NCBI GenBank assembly: GCA_023079485.1
Contig: CM041085.1
Span: forward strand, 26,149,121 to 26,213,120
Source of the DNA: Archilochus colubris
Lineage: Eukaryota > Chordata > Aves > Apodiformes > Trochilidae
Length of the DNA stretch: 64,000 nucleotides
Direction: 5' to 3'
The stretch's first letter is position 1, and each line of letters opens with the position of its first letter. Positions 34,077 to 46,800 of this stretch are shown in pieces. The translations under genes and the position numbers were made by a program. The notes under the pieces are model-generated. The model was given only the letters and a program-made list of their open reading frames with translations, searched no databases and had not been told where the DNA came from.

Positions 34077-37000
34077 CCTGTTTTATTTGGACACAGGAAA
34101 ACTAGTCTAGCCTTGTAAACCTGACCACTCAGCTATGAATAGCACAGACAAGAACTGAGAGCCCACTATGATATGAATTTCTGCCATTTCCTTATGTATT
34201 TACTTGTCACAATGAGCTGCCACAGGACAGGCAAGTGTCTGTAATGTCCTGTGTTACCTTGTGTATTGCAAAAAGAGAGTATGTACCCAAAGCGGCAGCA
34301 ATTGCAATGAACTGTACCAGTCTCTGTTTTTTCTCCTTATTCCCCAACTCTCCTTGTCTGTTCCAGACACTGGAAGGTTGCAATATAAAAAGTGCATGCA
34401 CTGTAAAAAAAACCTAATCCTTTTTCAATCTGTGTGTGATTTTACTCCAGACAAGGAAGCTTTCCAGATTTACATTAACCAATATTAGAATAGGATGGTT
34501 TTAAAGCTGAAATGCTTCAGAGAAACCATATCTTTTTTTTTTTTTTTTTTAAGAATATCAGAAATTACAACATTTTTTAATAGCAGTAACAAATATTAGA
34601 ACTTGAAAAGCTCAATATCTTTACATTTTTTTGCTTTTTTTTTCCTAGTTGTATCACTGTTCTGGAGCTTACTGGGGGCTCTCAGTTTCTTGCAACAGCA
34701 TTATTTACTCACTCCTGAACTGGTAAAGGTTGGACTGTGGTTGGACTTGTAAAGGTTGGAGACTACAATTTAGATCAGAACAGAAAAGGGTAGTTTTGAG
34801 TAAAAAGTCGACCTCCAGAATCAGTCACTTCTAGTCAGGTGTGTAAGTGTCTGTGCTGAGCGTTGATGTATTTTCAGATTTAAAGAAATTTTGCTTGTTT
34901 CTGCTTCATATTTTGAGAGATAAAACCTGGCATTTTGTCCCAGTTCCAGATCTGGTATCAACAAGGAGAGACTGAAGTGGAGCCATCAGTTCATCAGTGA
35001 ACTATTTTATATTTCTCTCATGTCTGGTACTGACCTATTTATCTATGGCTTTTGCTTTGCCTACTTCGCAACAGGAGAAGTTGGGAATCATTTTTCCCTT
35101 CCCTGCTGATGTCTGTGGAGACTCTCGCAAGATACTGTCCTCTATATCCATGGCAATCTCTCCTTACCTGGTCATAGGGTCTCATTACCTGTGAGCACTA
35201 TGGATGACCAGGCTTAATGGTAGAAGGATTATTCAGCTGGTGGTTTAATGTGTGGGGTTTATTTTTTTAGTATTCTCTTTAGCCTTTAGCTAAATAGTAT
35301 TCTATTTAGCCTTACTGCAGCTGTCCTACAGACATGTCTTTATGGAGTAGTCCTCTTTCCTTAGCTTCAGTAGAGAAATGCATTTCTTGCATGAGAAGAG
35401 AAGAGTAGACTTTCATGCTTCTGAGGATTTGGTTAGCAAGTTGTAACTTTCTGCCTTGAGGTATGTGAGCACCAGATAGACTGTTGATACCCAAACTTAC
35501 ATTTCATGTAAAATTTCTGTCACTGAGTAAGATGACTATAGTTATTAATACCAGCTCTTGGAAGAAATATGGGATGCCTCTACTTCCACACACTGTGCAG
35601 CTATCTTAGTTTGGTCTTTTTCCTTTCACAGTGTTACAGCTTCAGCCAGATAAACCATTTAGCAGGACAGTTCTGTAATTTGCAGTAAGAGGAAAAGCCA
35701 TTTCCATTTAGTAACAGTGCTACTGAGAATGTTTTGAGACCATAGACTGGAAGGAAGAGAAGGAGAGGTCTATTTTTTACCTGCGCTTTGAATTCTATGC
35801 ATTTTATTACAGTTTTTCTACATCCTGATCTGTTAATTCTTCTTGAACAAGTCAGTGTGTCTCACTTAAAGTCTTTATGATGTAACCAGCTATTCCACTC
35901 GGAGCTAAATATGTGTTGTTTTGTAGGCATGGCCAACCATTAAGTTCACATAGAAGAGAAGTCCTTAAGCTGAGAATCCTGTTTCTTTCTAACTTGTTGT
36001 GCTGGACATAAAGCACATAATGGACATAAAGCATAATGCAGTTAAGTTACTAGGAGTAAAGATTGAATTCAAAAGAGTTCTTCCAGCCTTAGGCAGCCTT
36101 GTAGTTCTGAACAGAACACTTGAATGTTAACATTTGTCAAGATTGAGCCTGTATGGATACAGCTCTAGGTCATGTGAGAAATGCTTGGAGTTTCCTTTCC
36201 CCAGCAATGCTGTGTGGAGCCATTCAATAATGTTTGTTTATAAGCAGAATGTGAACTTAAATGCTGTTTCATGATTCTGTTCTTCTTCTTCAGTATGAAC
36301 AGTGTTTTTCATATATAAGGAAAAGACTAGGTAAATATATCCTCTTCTATCTTCATAGCTGTGGAAGATAGCTTTGAGTAGTTTACTTCAGTCTGTCCTC
36401 ATTCAATCAATTCTAGAGTTAATTATGTGTAAGCAGGGCAGTGGTCAAATTTGTGCTAGACTCTCCATCCAGGAAGGGGCTTAAGTTGGCTCTTGGTGCT
36501 ATTCTGTAAGCCTCATTACAAAGTGTCAGAATTTTGCATGCATTGGTCCTTGTGGTTGTGCAGACAATAATGTCACAGGGAAGGCTCCTGTAGAAAGACA
36601 AAGCATAACAAACCAGCCTTTATCTTGCTTCTCTTGTCTTTCATTTATGAAGGATGATAACAAAACTATAAACATACCTTCCAGATTGAAAGGTTTATTC
36701 AAGACTCTGCACTTTTTGGGGACTCAAAGGGAAGCAGCACTTTTTTCTTCCCTTAGGAAGGCATTTCTGTTAACTGTGGCTTTGATTGGTAAACAGTGTT
36801 TCTAAAAGTCCTAGGATCTAGAGTGTTCATTTAAATTGAATAAAGCTGGTCAAATACTGTTTGACACTAGGCAACAAAGCACATAGGTAGAGATGCTGAG
36901 ATGACTGAGCTCCAGATGCTGGACATTCCAGAGCTGTTACCTTGTAATCGTATTCACGGGCAGTTTATTCATGCCAAAAACAATGTGCATGGCATAAAAG

Positions 37001-40000
37001 AAAACCAGCAAGAGTGAGGGAAAAATAGAAGGATTTACTGTAGCTATGGATGACAAGCCCTAAGTTTTTATTATTACAAATATAAAGGGATTCCTACAAA
37101 GGCACAAGAGCAGTTTTAACACTTCTGCTTCTGTCATTCAATCAGTGCTTGATAGCTTGTGGCAAAGATGAGAACCTTTAGCAAGGCTAGATGGCTGGAA
37201 CTCATAAACATTATTAACCTCTGCAAACTGTAAAATCTAAAGGCTGAGAAGACAGGAGAAAGCTTTTTAAAACCACCAAATCGAAAAATATTTAATGTTT
37301 CAATTCAATGCGAGTGCTTCTGGAGAATGATTTCAACTTCTTGTCTACCAAAACTGAAATATCTGAGAGAAGCTGTATACAGTTCAGTTGAATGTTATTG
37401 GATTATGTCTTCATGCTATTGTAGCTGAAAAAAAATACTACAGTGTCAAATATGATGTGTAACAATTGTGCGAATTCCTTAATCCTGTTTTCTATTCATT
37501 TATGTAGTAATTAAAACCACAGACCTGGAAACTGTATTCAGAGGCAACTTTCATTTGTAGAGGCCTACTTAATTTCATGTATTTTATGGCAGTATATTCA
37601 ATTTTACTCTTTCCCTCCAGAAGAGAGTGAAACTTGATGGTGTTACTGCCATTATCAGTCTGTGCGTTGGCTTAGTTTCTTACAAGATGTACATTATTCC
37701 ACAGTGCAGTATATCACAGGGTAATTGGTGAGGGGGGTATTTAATTTTGTTCTCTTGAGAACGCACCACAAAATGCTCTAATAAAAGAGGAAAGTTTCAA
37801 GGGACTAGTTGAAGAGGGGAAATGGCTGAGTGGTTTAAAGGAATGAAATTATGGGAGAGCTCCAAGTGAGACAAGGCAGCAAAACTAAAAGAGCTACCAC
37901 CAACTGTGATGAATGATAGCTTGTGAATTTAAAATCTGTGGTAATGGGGCTTTATTACTAAGCAGACAGAGGGAGGAAAATGATAGTTCACCTTATTTTC
38001 AGGAGACAGCAGTTCAAATGTACACCACCTTACGTGTTGTAGTCTGCAGACATAGGTAACAGGCAGTACTTTGTGCTCCAAAGGGGAGGACACTACCCCT
38101 TCTAAGTCCGTATTAACAGGAAGAGTGACTTAGGACATGGTTTATAGTACACTTTTAGTCAGTACAGTAATCCATGATGGAGCAGACCGCTCTTCTACTG
38201 GATTCTGTACTGTTTGAATTGATCTCTCTGCAAGGGATCTACATTAACCAAATTCTGCCAGTTGAAGCTGTACTCTCATTTTAAGAAGCAAAGTGTTAGG
38301 AGAGACTGAATGGCTCTAGACTGGAATTTAATCCAGGCTGGGCAGGGTTGGAGAGTGTTAACAGCAGGTGGGAGTCCATTTGCCAGTTTGAGATGAATGG
38401 GGTGAGCCCAGCCTAGCAGGCAAATCTCTGCATGCTGGTGATCATTTTCATCTCTCTCACTAGGAGTGTGAAATGGCAGCATTGGCATGGAAGCTGTCAC
38501 CCACTATTGCTCCTGCATTGAGGAGTAGTCTCCCAAACTAGGTAGATTGGGAAAGCAGAAATAAAAATGCAGTTCACACAATGCAAATGTGAGGTGCATG
38601 AAGGATTTGGTCCTGTCAGATCTCCTCGGTCTGAGGAGCTTCCTGAGGACTGGATTCACCCTGGGGTCCCACAATGTGAGGGGCTCTAAGGCAGGAAAGC
38701 TTTTAAGCACACAGCTGGATAGAAAAGCTCATAAGATGACTTCAGCAGGACTGTGTTTCAAGTGAAGCCAATGCCTATGCTCTTTTTCTGGAGCAGAGTG
38801 GTAAGCTTGTTTCCATGTTATTCTGCTAAATAGTCAGGCTGATTTTACCACTTAACTCACATACATTCGCTTCCAGTTGGTTGAACCACCCTGCAGATGA
38901 TTAAGATGGGAAATAAAACATTTTACTTGAAAACAAAAGAAATTAGATCTGGATTATTCTCTGCTAAGGTAGAGAGACATAAACACAGCTATGAACAGCT
39001 TAAGCTGAATTGTGAAATAGCCTGAGAATGTCTTTTTGCTGCCATTTCCTTGATTTCAACACCACCTAGTTAGTCATGTATGATGCCTTTGTGGTTGTTG
39101 TGACACTGTTGGAGAAAATTGGATTTGGGGAAAGTTTTCTTAGTTCTTTAAATAATTCAAAATGTTTTCTGTTTTTTGGGTTTGGGTTTTGTTTTTTTCC
39201 CTCTCCAGTGCAGCTTTGTTCTGCAGTGGTACATTTTTTGCAAAGCAGATTTTTGCATAGCGTTGGATCACTGTGGCAGTACATAATCCTCAGGGTATAT
39301 CCAAAGGATTTCCAGCCATCTTCTTGGATTTCATAACAATACTTGAGATTAGAAGCCCTTCTACACAGAAAATAAAAATGCAGATGTCTATTCATGGGCT
39401 TAAAACATAGCTTAAGTGATCCAGCACTAAAGGCACAAGTCAGAGCCTGTGATGAGCATGTTTGCTGTCAGAGTGCAAGCTGTACTGAACTGACATTTAG
39501 TGAATGGCCTAATTTTACACACATAGACATACCACAGCTTGCCTTTAAAAATGTTAAGTCTGTTTCCTTGGAGAGGTTAGCCTTATGAACATACTGTCTT
39601 GATTTATAACACTGAAGGTGTATGCCTGGGCTTCAAAATCCTCCTCATGGAGGCTGCCTTCTGGTGTCCCCCAAAAGACCAACCTGGTCCCCCAGTCTGG
39701 GGGGACCTGATCCAGGTTGTCCCTGCAGGGCCACTCTCTGTGGCTCTTGTGAGTGGCCTGGCCCTGAAGTCTGTCTGCCTTTCTGGTTCTCTGCCTTTGG
39801 CATTGCTAGAGGAACACAACTGTCTTCACACAACTTGTACAGCACTTGTGGGCACAGAGGCATCCTGCTCATGGGCAGCAGGTTCTGATGGGGCTACAGA
39901 ATGCTTCTCTCCACCTGCCACCTCAGCTTAGGTGCCTCTGGAAACCCTGGGTCTGGGAGAAGGGAGAGATGCTGAGCATGCGCAGCTGCTTGCAGTTGTA

Positions 40001-43000
40001 CCAAGTTCCTCTTGTATGCTGATGGGGGAGAACAGGTTAATTACAGACATTATTTTTGTTGAGTCTGATGGATTCAGTAAAAGTATGTCTGCACAATATA
40101 TGATTTTTAATAGAGCTCATTAGTAAATTGGCACTGGGATAACACTGTGAAGCCAGTTTTTATCCTGCTTGCCGGGCTGTCAGTGCAAGTAAAATTCATG
40201 AGATTCATGAATTCATGAGGTGCTAGGAAGAGGAAAGATTTTTAAAAATAATAAACATATATAGACTTTTCATATATCTAAACTTACACCTAAGCTGCTC
40301 TTGAGAAAGTAAAATATTTTCTTAGCCAAAATTTATTCAAGGTTACCTGGGCTTTGGGGGTATGATGACAGTTAAGGGGTTTTCTGGCATTGCAGTCATC
40401 ATCCCGATGTCCCTGTGTAAACCAATAGGACATACAAGTAATGCAGAGGCCTTGCAATCATATCTGCCTCTTCAAGGCAGGGGAGAGGTTTCTTGTTGCA
40501 GATTGCTTCTGAAGATAATGCTTCAGTAGTATGCAACCAGAGGAAGGAGCTGAAATGAAAGAAAAAAAAAGGCATTTGATACAGGGAAAGCTGCTGGTTA
40601 GTCTTTTTAATGTCAGAAGTTTAATCTGATCTGGTTTAAGTCACTGGGGTCATGGCAGCCATAAAAACTCAGCTAAACAGTGCCAGCAAGTCAGGTCTTC
40701 CCTGATCATTGTGAAAGGTAATTTTTTGCTTTTTTGCCCCGCCCTCTTTTTTTTTTTTTTTTTTTTTCAAGAAGAGGTAAGTGATTGTACTTGCAATTGT
40801 TGCTTATGATTCCTGGCTGAAAGAGGAGCAGCCCTTCATGGAGAGAGATGAAAGACACGAGGAGTATTTTTCTTACATTCCAGCGTAAGCAGAATAGCAA
40901 AGTACATACCTGAGAGGTTTCCAAACACAACACACATCTATTTACATATTTGATTTCAGTGGTGATACATGATAACCTGGGATTTTATTCAAAGGATCCT
41001 GATGGGAATTTGAAGAGTTCTTCTTCCCTGAATGTTCACAAAATAACTGCTGAAAGCTGAAGGGCCTTTTGTTGGCAAACTGAATTCACAGAGAACAGGA
41101 GGCAGAGAGTCTGAGGATAGTTTTCTTGTGCTGAAAATACTTGTGCTTACAAGTGTGGGGGTGAATTCCTGGCCCTTTTCAAAGCAATGAGAATATTTTG
41201 TTGGTTACTTCAATGGGACCGAAACTTCACTTAGGTTCTGGAGAGGCTTTATTAACTCTATAACTTGTTCTAATGCCTGTTGATGGATACAGCAGGCTTC
41301 CTGTTTGTCATGCATCTTCCCAGCAGAACAGAATCTGTCAGCTCCTGTCAGGAATGTACAGTCATGATCTTGCTAGGATGGCATCCGACATATGAGCAAG
41401 GGACATATATGAAGATGTGTTTTCTCTTCCACTACTATAATGTTGCATAAGCAACAGTGAAAGTACAGGGGGGTTCGGTTTCAGAGGGCAATTTGTTGTG
41501 CTGTTTCTTTACCCCATATGTTTTAACCTGCCACAAGATTAAGATTTCTCTGTTGAGAAACAAAGATAGCAGTATAGTTTTTGTTTACATTCCACTAGGT
41601 TCCTTTATATGACAGGCAATGTGTAAACAGAACTGTGAGTAGAGGAGAATTGAGGTCAGACCTTCCAGACTTTTTAAAATGGTTGGAGATTTGTATATGC
41701 TGAAAGATGGGCTGAAATGGAAAAGTCAGCATTTGCTGCTCTCCAGAATACTCCTGAGTAATTAGGTTACCCCAATTAAATATTTCTCAATGGCTCAAAA
41801 TTTGGACTTGAAAATAGCTCTCATGTGATGCATCAGTGTTGCTTGCATTACCCAGCACCTGCATTTTAGCATGGATGTGAGAAAACAAGCCAGCAGCCTG
41901 GAAAGCTTTAAAAGCAAGCAGAGAGGAGGATTTGGAGAGTTCAGATAAGGGAAACTTTCTTCAGTGGATTAATTTTCAAGCAATTGTTAAGGCAGAGGCA
42001 GAAAGTATCCACTGAGAATAAGTCACTTGAGTTGGATTTGCAGGTGTTGCCATACAAGGTGCTGTTTTATCCCCGTTTCCAGCTTTTCCAGTTTTTCCAA
42101 ATGAGTAAATAGCCCTTCTTGCTGAGATAGAAAGACCAGGAGTGGGGCTGTGCTATATGTGCTGCTTTGTCCTGAGAGTGGCCATCCTCTGCAAAGGACT
42201 CCACTCTTTTTCTTAAGAAATAGGATTGTTTGGCCATGGCCACACCAAGTCTGCCTTGGGTTGGGGTTTTGTTTCCCTGAAAGGCACTGGATTGCTTCCC
42301 CGTTCATTTTACCAATGGCTTCAGAGATTTGAACTGGCTTTTGATCTTTCTGCAGATTCAGAGGCTTGGATCCAGGCAGTTCTGGAACCAGGCCTCAGCT
42401 CATCTGATTCTTTTATTTTGTTTCGTATCAGAAGTGGCTTTCTGGGCAGTCCTCATATTTTTCAGAGTTGCAGATGAAGAGTTCACTTTCTTAGAGGCAT
42501 TCAGCCTTACTGAACAGAATGCAATCTCTATACAGGAGAGTTTATAAAGGACTTAGATCTTGGTTTATAATTGCCAGTGTCTGTGAAGTGGTAATAAAAA
42601 TTTTTGAAATCTCTATGCTGATTTACCTTAGGGTACATTTGAAGATGTAAACTAATGCATACATCTTGTAGTTCTTGCTTTCAGGTCTCTTACTATACAT
42701 TCCACAAGTATTTCCTTTTTCTTCAGGACAGCCTCCACAGGCAACTGATTTCCTCCAAAATAAATTGTGTATCTTGTCTGGAAGAACTGTGCACTGAAGT
42801 ATGTGTTTCTTAAGTATTTTTCTCCCAATCCGGAAATTAGATTTTCTAATTTTCATTGCAAAGGAGCAATGCTGTGAGCATTGGTTTTGATTGCACACAG
42901 TGTCTCTTTCCATAGACTCTTCAGTTCTTGCTGCCTCTGCTCTGACAGCATTTGGGTGGGACAGCTGAGAAAAATACAGGAGCTATCACACTCACACCCA

Positions 43001-43710
43001 GAATGGATCACTGGATCAGTATTGTATGGACTATTTAGATGAAGGCTGGAGATGGTGTGGTATCAAAAGAAAGGGAAGGAGAAAGTTAGAAAGTTAGACT
43101 CGAATCCTGCAGATATGTTTTTGAATAAGTTTTTATCATTCTTATTTTCTATATATCAGGCTACACTTCAGCCTACACTCCAGGCTAGACTCACAGAGAC
43201 TGGGAGAGAATTTGTGCTTTAGGTTTTTGAGTAAAGTGAGCCAGGCAGAAGACAAGATTTCAGATCACCCAAGTCTAGCTGGCAAAGAGAGATCCAGCTC
43301 TAGTTCAGTGCCAAAACCCAAAACTGATTTTCAAAAGATTGCAAGAACAATGAGGTTCTTTGAAAATCACACCAGAAACATTCACTTAGAAGACTTCTTT
43401 CTAGGGACATTAGGAAAAATTGAAAAAACAAACAAAAAAAGTGCCTCAAAATACTGGGTGATAAACACTTGAAAATCTGTTCTAGTCTTTAAAGCCTGTC
43501 TTAGAGGTTAATCCCTCAGTGCTAGCTGCACATTAGCATTCCTAGCTTGGTCTGGGAAGGGAAACTGTGTCTTCCTGGGGAAGCCTATGGTCATGTTAAC
43601 TCACTGTCCCCTTGCACTGTCCCCTGTGGGAGGAAGCAACAGCTCTTGTCATTTACAGGAGAAAGATTGTGTGGACTTTGATGGTTTTGGTCATCTTCTC
43701 AGATAAAGCA
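34077..43710. other. TGFB2: TGFB2 intron 1: no gene seen
   Basis: Mostly AT-rich intron. Simple sequence includes T runs at 34533-34550 and 40747-40767. Short local repeats occur at about 34725-34765 (TAAAGGTTGGA), 36003-36032 (TGGACATAAAGCA) and 40196-40219 (ATTCATGA). A GC-richer patch lies at 39620-39970. Open frames of up to about 110 codons show no domain or conserved splice context. Confidence 0.55.
39620..39970. other. GC-richer patch of unknown nature in intron 1
   Basis: About 350 bp are clearly richer in G and C than the surrounding intron and stay open in several frames on both strands, including a 110-codon + frame. A hairpin is possible at 39686-39707 (GGTCCCCCAG against CTGGGGGGACC). 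CpG is infrequent, so it is not a CpG island. It could be an unrecognised old repeat or a regulatory element. I see no domain and no clear splice sites. Confidence 0.35.
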
Positions 43711-43894
43711 GAATCACAGAACCACTTTGGTTGAAAAAGACATTTAATATCCTCAAGTCCAACCTTTAACCCTAGTACACCCCCAAGACCACCAATAAAC
43801 CATGTCCTTAACTACCACATCTCCATGTCTTTTGAATGCCTCCAGGGATGGTGACCTGATCACCTTCCTGGGAAGCCTGTTCCAGAGCCTGATT
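43711..43894 (-). mobile_element. CR1 LINE 3' tail fragment, antisense
   Basis: Read on the minus strand it runs from 'AATCAGGCTCTGGAACAGGC' through 'CCATCCCTGGAGGCATTC' to 'GTGGTTCTGTGATTC', the CR1 tail. It is about 185 bp and closely resembles the copy at 19844-20018 in the opposite orientation. Truncated and noncoding. Confidence 0.9.
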
Positions 43895-46800
43895 TATATT
43901 AAAATGCTCCTCCAGTTTTTCTCTTTGGCATCAAATTTGACTCTTCTCTGTGGTTTGGGTGGTGGAATAGCTGTGGACCTTTTTTAGGAAAGTTTCGTTT
44001 TGGGGAGCTGTCATAGCCCAGGCTTCTTGGCTTCTGGTGTTGAATGTCATAGGAGGTGAACAAAAATACATGGTGTTGGCTGAGCAATTTTCTTCATATG
44101 GTACCCATAGGAGAGGGAGAAGAAGCCATAGCTGGTTGTTCAGAATAGGTATTTTGTCTTCTTTCTAGCTGGTGTGGGTGGTATGGTTTTTTTCAGGCAA
44201 AACAATGTTTTGAACTGAGCTTACAAAGAGTAGTAGATTCATAAAAATAGTTTTGAAAAGTGTCAGAGACAAAAAAATCCAGTGGAACAAAAGAGAAAGA
44301 TTTAAATGAAGGCTTTCTGGCTGATAGGATTCGCTTAAATCACACAGTTCAGTGACACAGGAAATTTACAGCCCTTACAATGATCTCCAGGCCAAATTAT
44401 GGAATTTCTATAGTCAGTTTCAGCTGTAGCATATAAATACAGTTGACAAGTTTTCGCCCATCCCAGAGACAATAATTACAAAACAAAACAAAACAAGTTT
44501 CAAATGGGTTGCATTGTTAAAGCTTTGTAACAAGAATGGTAGCTTTTCTTGGAAGGATTTGATGCCCACTGTAGGACTAGTATCCAGCTCCAATATGCTA
44601 GTAGAAATGAAGTGACAGAAATTAGAGAGGATATAACAAGATGCCCTTCTCTTTGAATCTTAAATGAGTAAAAAGGCCATGACTTAACCTGTTTTGTACC
44701 AGGAGTGCCATTATGATAATACAAATGATTTGTGTTTTATCTTACTACTTGTCTTTGTGAAAACTTAACCTAAAGCTTAGCTTAACTCTATCCAGTTATT
44801 AACTATACTGTCTCAGTGTTCTTATTATACCACCTGCATTTTGACCCAAAGATGACTGCAGGATATTTTTCTCCATTACAGAAATCAAGAGTACAAAATG
44901 CAACTTCATGGGAGTCTATCAAACTCTAGAGCAATAGGAGTACCTTGAAAGAATTAATTATTTGGGTAATGGGAAACCAAAGTACCAGATAACTGCTGTT
45001 GAGGTTATAGCTTTGTTTCGTCATCTTTTGCTTCAGGCTTGGTGAAGCAGTGAGAAAGCATCAGCAAAAAATGAAGATCCTTATTGTATTTTAAGTAAGG
45101 GACAAAATTTCATAAGCATATCTTCAGAAAATTCCACCTTTGCATCATTGTACCTAACTCTCCAATCTACAGAACATCCTGGGGTTGTTTACTTTGCATA
45201 TCTTGTCATAGATCCTAGTGTAGTTTAAAAAAGGAATAGCAAGCAATTCAGCAGTGGGATAAATGTGATAGTTGTCACAAAATTTGGTAATTATTCATTT
45301 CTAAACCCATGCTGGTGTACATTTTGTGGACATATGGAACTTGAAAGAGACAGTGGGGACAGAAAAAATAAACTATATATTTGTGCTATTGAGTAATGCC
45401 AAGTGTCTTTGCTCTGAGCACTGTCACTGTCTGCTAGTGACATTTACTTTGTAGCCAGTTTATGGCATAATAATTACATGAATGGATTCCCTGCTGCATA
45501 TCAAGAGCACAATGGGTTGCCATTTCAAAGAAAAAGTTAGCTAATACAGAAAAAAGTTACTGAAATTAAAAACAACAACAACAACAAAACATTTTCAGGA
45601 TTGGCTGTTAGTGTAACTGGTGAAAGAAACTCATGTTTAAAGAGTTACAGCAGGAGTCCCTGTAGGAACGAGGTCTTGTTTCTTTGTTTTTAAATTCAGG
45701 GGGAATCACCCTAGGACTCTAAAATCCATTATCTTAGCGAAGCTATATTTGAACCTTCCCCGTGTGACCACAGAGGCTGGTCCAGGGGTCAGTATTGGTG
45801 GTAAAAAAGGGAAGCAGTTTCGGTCTTCAGTTGTTCTGGTGTTCAAAAGGGTCATCCAGCAACTGGATCCCCAACCTGTTCTCTCTGTCTGCGTTTCTCA
45901 TGAAGAAAGTTCTGTCTTCCTTCATGTCTCTCTGTCTGTCCTACTATGGGTTGGCATATCCATGTGCAGTAAATACTAAGACTGCAGGTATCATGGATAA
46001 AACTATTAATCTGAGAATGATTGAGCAGAAGATGCCTAGCTTCTAGTTTCCAGTGCAGGTTCTTCCCCAAAAATCAGTGCAGTAACAGAATATGTGTGTC
46101 ATGTCTGGTATTGCACAGTAGGTGCATACATACCCTGTTCTGCAAGAAGAGCTGCTCCAGAGTCATTGGTCCTCAGCTGCAAGCCTTATCCACTGTGTTC
46201 CTAGCATTTTTTTCTGACTTTCAGTGCGGTGTCATTCCTCGATGGCAAATAGTTGATGACAGATAAAGGTAATATTTATTTGGCAGCTTTGTAGGTAGAC
46301 ACTGGAATAAGTTTATGATACTGCCTTTATACTGTCTGCGTGTGAAGCCTTGCTGCAAATGACTGGAAGCTGTGTGAGTGGAGAGTGGTGCAAGTGTTTC
46401 TGTCCAAGAGCACTGATTAGCTAACTGATGTGCTCATAACTTCATGTCACAGCAGGGTAGAGTTTCAGAGCTAATGGAAAGCTGATGTGCAACAGATTTA
46501 CCTCTGAGGGCTGATCCTAGTTCCTAAATATAACCTGAAGGCCTCTCAGTATTTTGGTTCACTGTATTTATATATCCCTTTTCATTGCAGAGAGGTGGTT
46601 TCCAGCAGGATTCTGCTGTCATGTCAGGGTTATGAGGGGTGAGCAAAATAATTATCCATAGGCTTAAGGAGCTTAGGTGCATTAAACAAGTTTCTAATCT
46701 CTTGGAGAGACATTCCCTGGTAAAGAGGAGAGGATTTGTGACCTTAAATGTGCCTGACAGCAAGGATGGGATCCTGCTGGAAAGCTGTTTTTTTTACAGC

